Shown: positions 54,449-62,258 of the stretch, piece after piece
Layout of the letters: each line of letters starts with the position of its first letter
Position numbering within the stretch: the first letter of the stretch is position 1
From: JAJZAM01 sp027391075
GTDB taxonomy: Bacteria; Actinomycetota; Acidimicrobiia; Acidimicrobiales; Palsa-688
Assembly: GCA_027391075.1 (NCBI GenBank)
Contig: DAHYHI010000071.1
Coordinates: forward strand, 1-64,000
Length of the DNA stretch: 64,000 nt
Direction of reading: 5' to 3'
The notes under the pieces: model-generated
Database searches by the model: none
The model's input: the letters and a program-made list of their open reading frames with translations, nothing else
Told to the model about the DNA's origin: nothing
Position numbers and translations under genes: made by a program

Positions 54449-55111
54449 GTGTCACACCCCGGCTCGACGCTCCAACTGGCACTCGACCTGTCGGGCACCT
54501 TCGTGTTCGGCCTCAACGGCGCCCTCACCGCCATGGAAGCAGAGAACCTCGACGTAGTCGGCGTCGTCGTCCTCGCCGTGATCACCGCCCTCGGTGGCGG
54601 CGTCATCCGCGACGTGCTCATCGGCGCGCTTCCGCCCGCAGCTTTCAAGGACTGGCGCTACCTTGCCGTTGGCGGCGGTGCCGGCATCGCCGCCTTCTTC
54701 GCCCGCCAACTCTGGGTGCGCATCAAACGCTCGATCACCGTCTTCGACGCCGCCGGCCTGGCCCTATTCTGCGTGACGGGCACCACCACCGCCTTCGCCG
54801 CCCACCTCGGGCCGTTCCAGTCGGCCGTCCTCGGCACCATCACCGGCGTCGGCGGCGGCACCGTCCGCGACATAGTCATCAGAAAAGTGCCGACAGTGCT
54901 CTCAAGCGGCCTCTACGCCATCCCCGCCGCGTGCGGCGCGACGCTCACCGCCCTGGCACTCGAGTTCCACTTCTACGGCGGCGCTATCGCCGTCGTCGCC
55001 GCCGCGCTCTGCTTCGTCATCCGCATGGCCGGCGTGCACTTCGACTTGAACGTCCCCATCTCACACCCCCGGACCACGCCCCGAGCCGAACCACCCAAGG
55101 AGAAGCCATGA
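54449..55111 (+). CDS. Trimeric intracellular cation channel family protein (UPF0126)
   Basis: About 220 aa from a GTG at 54449; the open frame begins far upstream but only out of frame inside the M20 gene. Two repeats of three helices, each with the family's Gly/Asp motif: LGGGVIRDVLIGALPP and VGGGTVRDIVIRKVPTVL. The first is preceded by FVFGLNGALTAMEA. Prokaryotic TRIC proteins conduct K+/Na+. Its stop overlaps the next ATG (ATGA). Confidence 0.88.
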   Translation: MSHPGSTLQLALDLSGTFVFGLNGALTAMEAENLDVVGVVVLAVITALGGGVIRDVLIGALPPAAFKDWRYLAVGGGAGIAAFFARQLWVRIKRSITVFDAAGLALFCVTGTTTAFAAHLGPFQSAVLGTITGVGGGTVRDIVIRKVPTVLSSGLYAIPAACGATLTALALEFHFYGGAIAVVAAALCFVIRMAGVHFDLNVPISHPRTTPRAEPPKEKP

Positions 55112-55242
55112 CCACCGTCGGCGATCCAAGGACGGTCATCATCTGCGGCGACCACTTCGACGGACACGCCGACGCCCTGGGCGAGCCCATCGACGACATC
55201 ACCCCCACCACCCGCGTTGACTTCGTAATAATCGGCGGATAG
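55108..55242 (+). CDS. 44-aa frame, possibly a truncated amidohydrolase start
   Basis: Coupled to the TRIC stop by ATGA. MTTVGDPRTVIICGDHFDGH followed by ADALGEPIDDITPT looks like the first strand of metal-dependent amidohydrolases (TLIRGG..FDG..) but breaks off at a TAG. Probably the stump of a longer gene cut when the region beyond was rearranged. Confidence 0.4.
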   Translation: MTTVGDPRTVIICGDHFDGHADALGEPIDDITPTTRVDFVIIGG

Positions 55243-55489
55243 GTAAGACGCCAGCCGGTACCTCCCGTGAAGCCGGATCCGTCGCCCAAACAGCGCCCAC
55301 CCCAAACCCACGTGCCCTCGCCTAATCCTCGTCGTCCGTTGGCGGACACCCCCCGCATGATCGTGGTCGGATCGCGCCTGATCCTCTTGTGCGATCTCCT
55401 TGCGCTCCGGCAGGGATAGCAGTCTAACTGGCATTCCATGGCATGCTTCGGTCTCCAGTGACCGGTGTCAGTCGGCAACGCCGGTCACC
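55243..55489. other. No gene seen
   Basis: Non-coding or decayed. No frame here has recognisable content, and no RNA or repeat was found. Confidence 0.5.
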
Positions 55490-55674
55490 ATGACCGGGTG
55501 AGTGCACCTAAAATTGAACTGGTCGGCCTCGACGACCGATCGACAGGTCATGCCGACGCGCTTGGCTTTCCGGTCGACCATCTCCATCATCCAGGAGGGC
55601 AAGTCCACGTTCACCCGACGTAGCTGCAAACCGGGGGGCTGCATAGATCTGGCCAGCGGCCTGTGCACGCGCAA
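55490..55674 (-). pseudogene. Ribbon-helix-helix antitoxin remnant
   Basis: The frame reads RRVNVDLPSWMMEMVDRKAK then RVGMTCRS, the core of RHH (CopG/BrnA-type) antitoxins, in which RVNVDxPxWMxxxLDxEAxRxGVTRQS is usual. After RS the usual KVWIADRL ending is lost to another frame. The toxin partner is absent. Confidence 0.55.
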
Positions 55675-55771
55675 CGCTGCGAAAAAACGCCGGACTTAGT
55701 AGCGAGCGTTCGCTACCAGCAGCGCCCTCCCGGCGTACAGTCCGCCGTGCCTGCTGATCATGGCATCTGCC

Positions 55772-55919
55772 TGTCGGTGCCGAAAACCCCGTCCAGGTCT
55801 CCCGTGCTGGACTTTGACGCCGGAAGGCTCCTGCAGCGAGCATCCGGCGGTGACCCTCTCGTTCCTCTACTTGGCGTTCTGCCGCGTCCTCCAGCTGGTC
55901 CGCCTCGTCGTTCGCAACG
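55772..55919 (+). mobile_element. IS left-end relic a
   Basis: Begins TGTCGGTGCCGAAAACC, the same terminal sequence as the two copies to the right, and contains the transposase start region (VTLSFLYLAFCRVLQLVRL). Cut after 148 bases by the left end of relic b. Confidence 0.7.
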
Positions 55920-56393
55920 TGTCGGTGCCGAGAACGTCATCCATCCGCTTCGAGCTGGACTTTGACGTCGGCGGGCTCCTACAGCGAGCATTCGGCAGTG
56001 ACCCTCTCGTTCCTCTACCGAGCGTTCTGCCGTGCCCTCCAGCTCATCCGACTCATCTACCGCGGTGACACCGATCTCGCCGTGGAGGTCGTCATGCTCC
56101 GACACGAGGTGGCGGTCCTGCAACGCCAGGTCTACCGACCGGCGCTGGAGCCGGCGGACCGGGCGGTGCTGTCGGGACTGGCACGAATGCTCCCCCGCCG
56201 ACGACTCGGACGCTTCTTCGTCCAGCCAGCAACCCTGCTGCGCTGGCACCGCGACCTCGTCGCCAAGCGCTGGACCTACCCGCGGAGCCGGCCCGGTCGG
56301 CCGGGCATTCCGACGGGCACCACCACGCTTGTCCTGCGGTTGGCAAAGGAGAACCCCGACTGGGGCTACCGCCGCATCCACGGTGAGCTCGCC
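55920..56393 (+). mobile_element. IS left-end relic b
   Basis: Begins TGTCGGTGCCGAGAACGTCA. Holds about 130 codons of the transposase N-terminal part (VEVVMLRHEVAVLQRQVYRP, FFVQPATLLRWHRDLVAKRW) up to RIHGELA, where the left end of the next copy takes over exactly. Confidence 0.75.
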
Positions 56394-57576
56394 TGTCGGT
56401 GCCGAGAACATCATCCATGGACTGTGAGCTGCACTTTGACGGCTGGTGCAGGGCGCGGCGAGCATCGGCCGATGGCCCTTTCGTTCCTGTATCGGGCGTT
56501 CTGCCGGGTGCTACAGCTGCTCCACCTCATCTCTCGCAGTGACACGGACCTCGCCATCGAAGTCGTCGTGCTGCGCCACGAGGTGGCGGTCCTGCGACGC
56601 CAGGTCCATCGACCGGCACTCGAGCCGGCGGATCGAGCAGTGCTGGCCGGGCTGGCACGACTGCTCCCCCGCCAGCGTGTCGGGCAACTCTTCGTCCAAC
56701 CGGCAACTCTGCTGCGCTGGCACCGCGACCTCGTCGCCAAGCGCTGGACCTACCCACACGGCCGGCCGGGTCGACCTTCCGTCGCCGAGGGAACCACCGC
56801 ACTGGTGCTCCGCCTCGCGAAGGAGAACCCGAACTGGGGCTACCACCGCATCCACGGTGAGCTCGCCACCATGGGGATCGCGATCGCCTCCTCGAGCGTC
56901 TGGGCGATCCTGAAGCGTCATGGTGTCGACCCTTCACCGCGCAGGTCAGGACCCACGTGGGCTGAGTTCCTCGCCGCCCAGGCGAGGGGACTGATGGCGT
57001 GTGACTTGCGACGTCGACACCATTCTCTTCCGCAGGCTCTACGTCCTCGTGTTCATCCATCACGACACACGCCTCGTCCGGATCGCCGGCATCACGGCCA
57101 ACCCCGTGGCCGCGTGGGTGACCCAGCAGGCCCGCAACCTCTCGATGGAGCTTGCCGACGAGGCGAACGCGGTCACGTTCCTCATCCGCGATCGCGATGC
57201 CAAGTTCACCGCCTCCTTCGACGCCGTCTTCGCCGCCGACGGCACCAGGATCATAAAGACCCCGGTCCGGGCACCTCGGGCGAATGCCATCTGTGAGCGT
57301 GTGGTGGGCACCATCCGGCGCGAGTGTCTTGACCGGACGCTCATCCTCGGACGCCGTCACCTTGCGGCGGTCCTGGCCGAGTACGTCGAGCATTACAACT
57401 CGCATCGTCCCCACCGGTCTCTCAGTCAACGCCCCCCGGCTGCACCCGATGTGATGCTCCCGACCATTGGCGATGTTGACATCGCCAGGCTACGGAGAGC
57501 CGATCGGCTGGGCGGCCTCATCCACGAGTACCGGATGGTCGCCTGAACTGGGCGGATGGGGTTCCCGGCACCCACA
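56394..57576 (+). mobile_element. Insertion sequence with integrase-core transposase (copy c)
   Basis: 1183 bases. Left end TGTCGGTGCCGAGAAC; right end GTTCCCGGCACCCACA at 57561-57576, its reverse complement at 14 of 16 positions. One transposase, frameshifted (next entry). No target duplication is visible because the left side abuts relic b. Confidence 0.75.
56472..57546 (+). pseudogene. Transposase, frameshifted near codon 178
   Basis: First frame from ATG 56472: MALSFLYRAFCRVLQLLHL, helix-turn-helix region, then GPTWAEFLAAQARGLMACD. The second frame takes over at about 57003-57010 with CDVDTILFRRLYVLVFIHHD, FLIRDRDAKFTASFDAVFAA and APRANAICERVVGTIRREC: the rve-type DDE core. Two bases seem missing at the join, beside the first catalytic Asp. 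The related gene at 60135-61193 is intact through this point, so this is decay more likely than programmed shifting. Confidence 0.75.
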
Positions 57577-57892
57577 GGTGCGCAGCAGCGCGGAGTTGGT
57601 CGAGCCTGCCCGGAGGCTTCCCGACACCAGCAACACGTTGCGCGTCGTGTCCATGTAGCTCTAAACCACCGACGGGGTCGTCAGCTTCCAGGGCGTCGAT
57701 GCCCTACGCACTGACCTCGACACCTTCTGCTTCTGCCTTGAGGCGCCCAGGGCGCGGCAAGGTCAGAACGGCTGAACGCGGGCTGGGCGTGGGCCGATGT
57801 GGCGACTGAACGCATCGACGTAGCGGGCAGCGCCGTCCACGCGAAAACGCATCCCGAGAGCGTGACGTCGGGCGCTTCTCGCCCATCTCGCT
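57577..57892. other. No gene seen
   Basis: Between the IS right end and the island-end repeat. No convincing frame, RNA or repeat. Confidence 0.5.
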
Positions 57893-58059
57893 GAGTAGGG
57901 CACTGCCCTACGCTGCGGTAGGGCTGCGTAGGGCACGGAGACGCCTGTGAGCTCGCCGACCGCGTCACCCCAGCGTGCGGCCGGTGCAGCGGCCAGACCT
58001 CGTGCCTAGGGCTGCGTAAGGCAGGGTGATCATTCACCCATAATCAGGTCGATAAACCC

Positions 58060-58068
58060 TGTGGATAA
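58060..58068. promoter_or_regulatory. Consensus DnaA box
   Basis: TGTGGATAA, the reverse complement of TTATCCACA. The matching place in the right repeat (62081-62089) reads TGTTGATAA. It lies in an A+T-richer stretch next to iterated motifs. Confidence 0.5.
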
Positions 58069-58145
58069 CCCCGTGGGAATGCCATGAAACAGCACGAAAG
58101 CCCAGGACGGTCAGCCCGAAAGGCGCGAAGATCCAAAGCACAGGG

Positions 58146-58191
58146 TGGAGGTGACCGGATTTGAACCGGCGACTTCTACGATGCGAACGTA
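58146..58191 (-). other. tRNA-Ala 3' fragment, likely attachment site
   Basis: 46 bases identical to 62167-62212: discriminator base, acceptor 3' strand, T arm, variable loop, anticodon loop and part of the anticodon stem. Identity stops at the anticodon stem, the usual crossover region for tyrosine integrases. Not a working tRNA gene: the 5' half is absent. Confidence 0.8.
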
Positions 58192-58306
58192 CCAATACTG
58201 GCCTCCTGACCAGGGCCTTAGCGAAGAATATGCAGGTCACAGCCCTGCAATCCCCTCAAGGCCCCTCAAGAAACCTCCCCATCCATCTCGATAAGGTCAC
58301 GTAAGG

Positions 58307-58642
58307 TCACGCCGACCACCCACAGCCCACAGCCACCTCAAGCGCAGAGCAGACCTCGCGCATCCGCGCGTCGCTAAGCCGGCCCAAACGCTCGACGAGC
58401 ACGCTGACCGAGACGCTCTCAACTGAGTCCAAGTTGACCGCGGACGGACGCGGGACTGGGTCGTCTCCCGGCTCGAGCACCACCTCGCTCGACAACCCCC
58501 GGATGTTCGTCGTACACGGGGCGATCACCGCCCGGCGAAGCCGAGGAATAGCCACATCGCGAGACAGAACCACCACAGGACGGCGACCGACGTCCGACAG
58601 TTCGCACCACCACACCTCGCCCCGCGCCGGAAGCTGAGTCAC
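58307..58642 (-). CDS. mazF: MazF/PemK family toxin
   Basis: 111 aa. RGEVWWCELSDVGRRPVVVL then SRD is the MazF opening with the catalytic-site Arg; VIAPCTTNIRGLSSEVVLEP and SAVNLDSVESV are the next family blocks. MazF toxins cut mRNA at short motifs. The start overlaps the antitoxin stop by four bases. Confidence 0.92.
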   Translation of the reverse strand: MTQLPARGEVWWCELSDVGRRPVVVLSRDVAIPRLRRAVIAPCTTNIRGLSSEVVLEPGDDPVPRPSAVNLDSVESVSVSVLVERLGRLSDARMREVCSALEVAVGCGWSA

Positions 58643-58875
58643 GACAGCCCAACTGCGCCACGAAACGATGCCAGATCACCCCACTCATCAGGCGCATCCA
58701 GCGGAACGTCATCATAAGCACGGTAACTGGCATCTACCTCCGCACAACGATAAGAAGCCACCAACGCCCCCAACGCCTCGTCCAGCAGCGCAGCGTCCGT
58801 CGACCCGACGAGCAGCTCGCGGGCACTGCGCAAAAGGCCCTCGTCCACCGTGGTACTCACCCTCACCCGACTCAC
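58639..58875 (-). CDS. Antitoxin of the MazF pair
   Basis: 78 aa, GTG start. N-terminal strand RVRVSTTVDEGLLRSARELL suits a ribbon-helix-helix DNA-binding fold; the acidic C-terminal part (DDVPLDAPDEWGDLASF) would thread into the toxin. Upstream lies a perfect palindrome for self-repression. Confidence 0.85.
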   Translation of the reverse strand: MSRVRVSTTVDEGLLRSARELLVGSTDAALLDEALGALVASYRCAEVDASYRAYDDVPLDAPDEWGDLASFRGAVGLS

Positions 58876-58885
58876 ACCACCAATA

Positions 58886-58901
58886 TAGCATAGATATGCT
58901 A
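58886..58901. promoter_or_regulatory. Toxin-antitoxin operator
   Basis: TAGCATA-GA-TATGCTA, perfect 7-bp arms, ten bases before the antitoxin GTG and overlapping the likely -10. Confidence 0.65.
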
Positions 58902-59143
58902 CAAGTCATCCGGTCCGATTGCTGCCAAGCACGTACGGTGGGCAATATCCCGGCCGGGCTGTGACAACTCGCTGGTTGGTGAGGGTTGCCTCGCCCCGTG
59001 CGGAAGGACCCCGATAGCAAGTAGACAAGGTCACAGAGATAATGGGGCATGGCTTCGACGGCTTCAGAAGGTGAGGGTGGCAACCGGCTAGGTCGACCAA
59101 GGAGGGAGGCACTATCGGACACCGGAATGCGTGGCGAACGGTG

Positions 59144-59631
59144 ATGACCGACAAGGCGCCTTACCGGGCGGCCCGGCAGGTGCTCGACAACGGGCCCAGC
59201 GGGGATGGCTCGGCCTTCACACCCGGAAGACCAGTCTGGACTGTTCGGTGGTGGCCGATCTGACGGCTCATTTCGTCGACGCGCCGCTACTCGGGTCGGA
59301 CAGCTTCATCGTCAAACCCTCCGGCCAGTTAGAAGGTGCACCGCTGGAGACGGTACCGTTCGCAGCCGAACTCCTCTACTTTCACCTCCTGGCTTCAGTC
59401 GACATCGGAGGTCCCGCCAGCCGGGCGCAGGTGGAGCGGGTCTTGGGATTGGACCCTGAGCCGGTTCAGATCCCTGGCGAGCTGGATGGAGCCCTTGATG
59501 GCGGCTTCGCTCGCGTTGGCACCGCATATCTCGCGATGCGTGACCGCCAGCTCACCTCCCTGGTCCGCTTCGTCGGCGTACGGATGCGGCTATCGACCGA
59601 AGAGCAGGCAGCAGCCATAAGCGATCCTTGA
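59144..59631 (+). pseudogene. McrB-like AAA ATPase, N-terminal remnant with frameshift
   Basis: First frame from ATG 59144: MTDKAPYRAARQVLDNGPSG, then GSAFTPGRPVWT. Around 59250 the sense passes to another frame: VADLTAHFVDAPLLGSDSFI, ETVPFAAELLYFHLL, PVQIPGELDGALDGGFARVG and MRDRQLTSLVRFV. These blocks match the region before the AAA domain of restriction-type (McrB-like) ATPases. The frame ends at a TGA before any Walker motif, so only about a fifth of the gene is left. Confidence 0.6.
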
Positions 59632-59718
59632 TGTGATGAAGGAGCGCAGCGCTGCTCCTGCGTGACGGGGCCCGGTTGGTGCGAGCGGGCCGGGCGCCGA
59701 GCAAAGGGAGAAAGTGTC

Positions 59719-59889
59719 GTGGCTGTTGGTGTGGTGAGCGTGGTGTACGAGTGCCCGAGTTGCGGGGAACGGCTGGTGGAGCGCCGCTGCCCGGAGTGCA
59801 ATGTGTTCTGCCGCCGGCTTGGGGCGGGAGGGGAGTGCCCGGCGTGCGCGGAGATGGTGCTGGTCGAGGAGTTGGGCGGGGAAGGGTGA
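59719..59889 (+). CDS. Small zinc-ribbon protein of mobile-element type
   Basis: 56 aa from a GTG at 59719 after GGGAGAAAG. YECPSCGERLVERRCPECNV and GGECPACAEMV: three CxxC pairs plus FCRR. Short proteins of this form occur in actinobacterial plasmids and islands; function unknown. Confidence 0.65.
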   Translation: MAVGVVSVVYECPSCGERLVERRCPECNVFCRRLGAGGECPACAEMVLVEELGGEG

Positions 59890-59942
59890 GCGGGACCTCC
59901 TCTCGCCATCGGGGACCGAGTGGAACAACACTCGGGGTTTCC

Positions 59943-61265
59943 ACACCCTGAAGGGTCCAGAAACTCGACGCTGGCCATCATCGAGTGCGAACGGCCGGGC
60001 GAGCACCGTGTCAAGCCTGCACGAGTCAACGGTGGCTGGACCAGCTCGCGAGTCTGCTGGCTCAACTCCGACGCTCGTCAGGAGAGGCACCAGTCGTTAT
60101 GGGGTTGTCCGACCAGGCCTTCGTCGGCCGAGGCTCAAGCTGCGATGTCGTACTCGTGGATGATGCCGCCGAGCACGTCGCGTCGGTTGATCGTGTGACC
60201 GGCAGCTGGCGCCGGCCGCGGGATCGGCTGAGCAAGATCAAGGGATCGGTGCGGCCTCGCTTGGTTGTAGTGGCGGAGGTACTCGTTGACGGTCGCTTCA
60301 ATATGACGTCGAGAGCGGATGAGCAGGTTGTCGAGGCACTCGGTGCGGACGGTCCGCACGAACCGTTCGGTGAACGCGTTCGCTCGCGGCGATCTGACCG
60401 GGATCTTGATGGCCTCGACGCCGATTGAGGCGAAGATGGCGTCGAAGCCGGACGTGAACTTGCTGTCCCGGTCACGGATCAAGAACCGGAAGCGTTTGGC
60501 GCTGTCCTCGAGATCACTACAGAAGTTCCGGGCGACCTGGGTGACCCACGGTCCGCTCGGGTTCGTCGTCACGCCGAGCAGGTGCACGACGCGAGTCTCC
60601 ACCTCGATCACGAACAGCACGTAGTAGCGGCGCAGCAGCACCGAATCGACATGGAAGAAGTCGGTCGCCACGATGCCTTTGGCCTGGCCTCGGAGGAACT
60701 CGGTCCACGTTGGTCCTGCCCGACGAGGGGCTGGTGACAGTCCGTGGTTGCGCAGCACGTTGGCGACGCTGCCCTTGGACACGGTGACACCGAGCTTCTT
60801 GCACTCGCCAACAATCCTCAAGTAGCCCCAGCGGGGATTCTCGCGGGCGAGGCGTACGATCAGCTCGATGGTCTCCTGGGGCAGGGGTGGCCGGCCCGGC
60901 CCACGGTGGGAATAGGTCCAGCGGCGGCGGACGAGGGCCCGATGCCAGCGCAGGATCGTCTCGGGGGTGACGAGGAACGCTGCCCACCGCTCGCGTGGCA
61001 CCAGCTTCGCCAGGGTGGCGATGAGCGCCCGGTCGGACCAGGAGAATCGGGGACGGGTGCCCTGGCGGCGTAGGACGGCGAGTTGGTGACGGAGTACGAG
61101 GATCTCGGCGTCCTTGGCGGCGGCGTCCATCCGATGGATCCGAAGCAGTTCGGCGACACGGCGGACCAGGCTGTAGAGAAAGCTGAGCGCCATAGTTGGC
61201 GAGCTTCGCTGTCTCAATAGCCGCTGGTCAAGCGGGCGATCGAGTACTTGGACCCTTCAGGCGTG
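59943..61265 (-). mobile_element. Insertion sequence, second family member, with inverted ends
   Basis: The intact transposase gene is bracketed by CCTGAAGGGTCCA at 59947-59959 and its reverse complement at 61249-61261; similarity extends outwards (ACAC) and inwards (ACTCGA). These are probably the terminal repeats, giving an element of about 1.3 kb. It cuts the DUF5131 gene. No target duplication was found, so the exact ends are uncertain. Confidence 0.55.
60135..61193 (-). CDS. Integrase-core (rve) transposase
   Basis: About 352 aa from the ATG at 61193 (61217 possible). MALSFLYSLVRRVAELL start, RLARENPRWGYLRIVGECKK helix region, DDE core with ATDFFHVDSVLLRRYYVLFV (first Asp), FLIRDRDSKFTSGFDAIFAS (second Asp) and SPRANAFTERFVRTVRTECL (Glu). 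Uninterrupted, so possibly active. Same family as the broken copy at 56472-57546 but clearly diverged. Confidence 0.9.
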   Translation of the reverse strand: MALSFLYSLVRRVAELLRIHRMDAAAKDAEILVLRHQLAVLRRQGTRPRFSWSDRALIATLAKLVPRERWAAFLVTPETILRWHRALVRRRWTYSHRGPGRPPLPQETIELIVRLARENPRWGYLRIVGECKKLGVTVSKGSVANVLRNHGLSPAPRRAGPTWTEFLRGQAKGIVATDFFHVDSVLLRRYYVLFVIEVETRVVHLLGVTTNPSGPWVTQVARNFCSDLEDSAKRFRFLIRDRDSKFTSGFDAIFASIGVEAIKIPVRSPRANAFTERFVRTVRTECLDNLLIRSRRHIEATVNEYLRHYNQARPHRSLDLAQPIPRPAPAAGHTINRRDVLGGIIHEYDIAA

Positions 61266-61588
61266 TCGCTTATGACAGCGAAGACATCAGCGATGAACGA
61301 GTCGGGCACGGCCGGGTGGAAGAGGTCGCTCATCGAGTTGACGAAGATCGTCCGTGGTGTGACCCATCGTCTGGGCAGGTCCAGCTGGTCCTTGTGGAGC
61401 GTGATCCCGAAACCGGGGCCTGAAGTGCGAGGGTCACCGTCGACTTGGTATTTGGGGTTGCCCATTGCTTTGAGCCTCCGCGCGAGCGTGAGCGCATAGC
61501 AGTGGTCGCATCCCGGCGACGTTCGATCACAACCAGTCGTCGGATTCCAAGTCGCCTCGGTCCACTCGATCGTGCTGTGGTCAGCCAC
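61214..61588 (-). pseudogene. DUF5131 (phage Gp37/Gp68-like) protein truncated by an IS
   Basis: Start STIEWTEATWNPTTGCDRTS then PGCDHCYA holds the family's Cys cluster; TIFVNSMSDLFHPAVPDSFI is the second block. Full members have about 240-260 residues; here the frame stops after 124, and the last dozen codons lie within the IS end. The missing part was not found beyond the IS. DUF5131 genes are common in phages and islands and resemble radical SAM proteins. Confidence 0.75.
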
Positions 61589-61902
61589 GGGCCCACCTCC
61601 TCGACGACGAGCCTACGCGAGGGGTGCGACAGCGCCTTGATGCCAAGTCATGGGCGGACCACACTCGAGCGAGCAGGACTCGCCGATCCCTGAACCGCTC
61701 AGGCGCTCCGCCACCGAGGTCTTCACCGGGCCGCCATGGGCCCCGACACCGCGATCGCTCCCGCCATCCTCGACGGCGACCTCACAAGCCTGCTGGCCGA
61801 CCGGCAAGCCACAAGTTGCCGCTCGACCTCCACGGCCGAGACGATGCGCGTCACTCACGGGCAATCGGCCCGCGCCACGCCGTCGTATTCTCCACCCGCC
61901 TC
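61589..61902. other. No gene seen
   Basis: Between the DUF5131 start and the right island-end repeat. Open frames here lack start signals and motifs. Confidence 0.5.
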
Positions 61903-62212
61903 GAGTAGGGCACTGCCCTACGCTGCGGTAGGGCTGCGTAGGGCAAGAGGCGCGACTTCGGCGCCGGCCGACGCGCTCACACGCAAAACCCCAGCGTGCG
62001 GACGGTTCGCTTGCGAGATCTACTGCGTAGGGCTGCGTAGGGCAGAGTGATCATTCACCCATAATCAGGTCGATAAACCCTGTTGATAACCCCATGGGGA
62101 TGCCACGAAACAGCACGAAAGCCCAGGAAAGTCAGCCCGAAAGACGCGAAGATCCAAAGCACAGGGTGGAGGTGACCGGATTTGAACCGGCGACTTCTAC
62201 GATGCGAACGTA
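61903..62212. repeat. Island-end direct repeat, right copy
   Basis: Second copy of 57893-58191: the same palindrome GTAGGGCAC-TGCCCTAC, GTAGGGC iterations (two more at about 62025-62043), CATTCACCCATAATCAGGTC, TGTTGATAA, and the tRNA 3' half, here continuous with the whole tRNA gene. The middle has diverged and differs in length by about ten bases. Confidence 0.85.
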
Positions 62213-62240
62213 GCGCTCTTCCGGGCTGAGCTACACCCCC
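62167..62240 (-). tRNA. tRNA-Ala (anticodon CGC)
   Basis: 74 bases. Acceptor GGGGGTG pairs with CACCTCC including the G3-U70 wobble that marks alanine tRNAs; D stem GCTC/GAGC; anticodon stem CTACG/CGTAG around TTCGCAT, anticodon CGC reading GCG; T arm GCCGG-TTCAAAT-CCGGT; discriminator A. CCA is not encoded. Its 3' half is the core of the attachment-site repeat. Confidence 0.95.
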
Positions 62241-62258
62241 GTGACGGGACTCTTCAGG

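Larger units (their letters stand above)
57893..58191. repeat. Island-end direct repeat, left copy
   Basis: About 300 bases matching 61903-62212 in the same orientation, with a variable middle. Order: palindrome GTAGGGCAC-TGCCCTAC, iterated GTAGGGC motifs, a variable stretch holding CCCCAGCGTGCGG, another GGGCTGCGTA motif, TGATCATTCACCCATAATCA, a DnaA-box-like 9-mer, a nearly identical segment (AACAGCACGAAAGCCCAGGA), and the 3' 46 bases of tRNA-Ala. Confidence 0.85.

Noticed and set aside
57893..58020. CRISPR-like array from repeated GTAGGGC motifs
   Set aside because: Units are 7-9 bases without regular spacers and no cas gene is near.
58146..58191. A second tRNA-Ala gene
   Set aside because: Only the 3' 46 bases are present; the acceptor 5' strand and D arm are missing.
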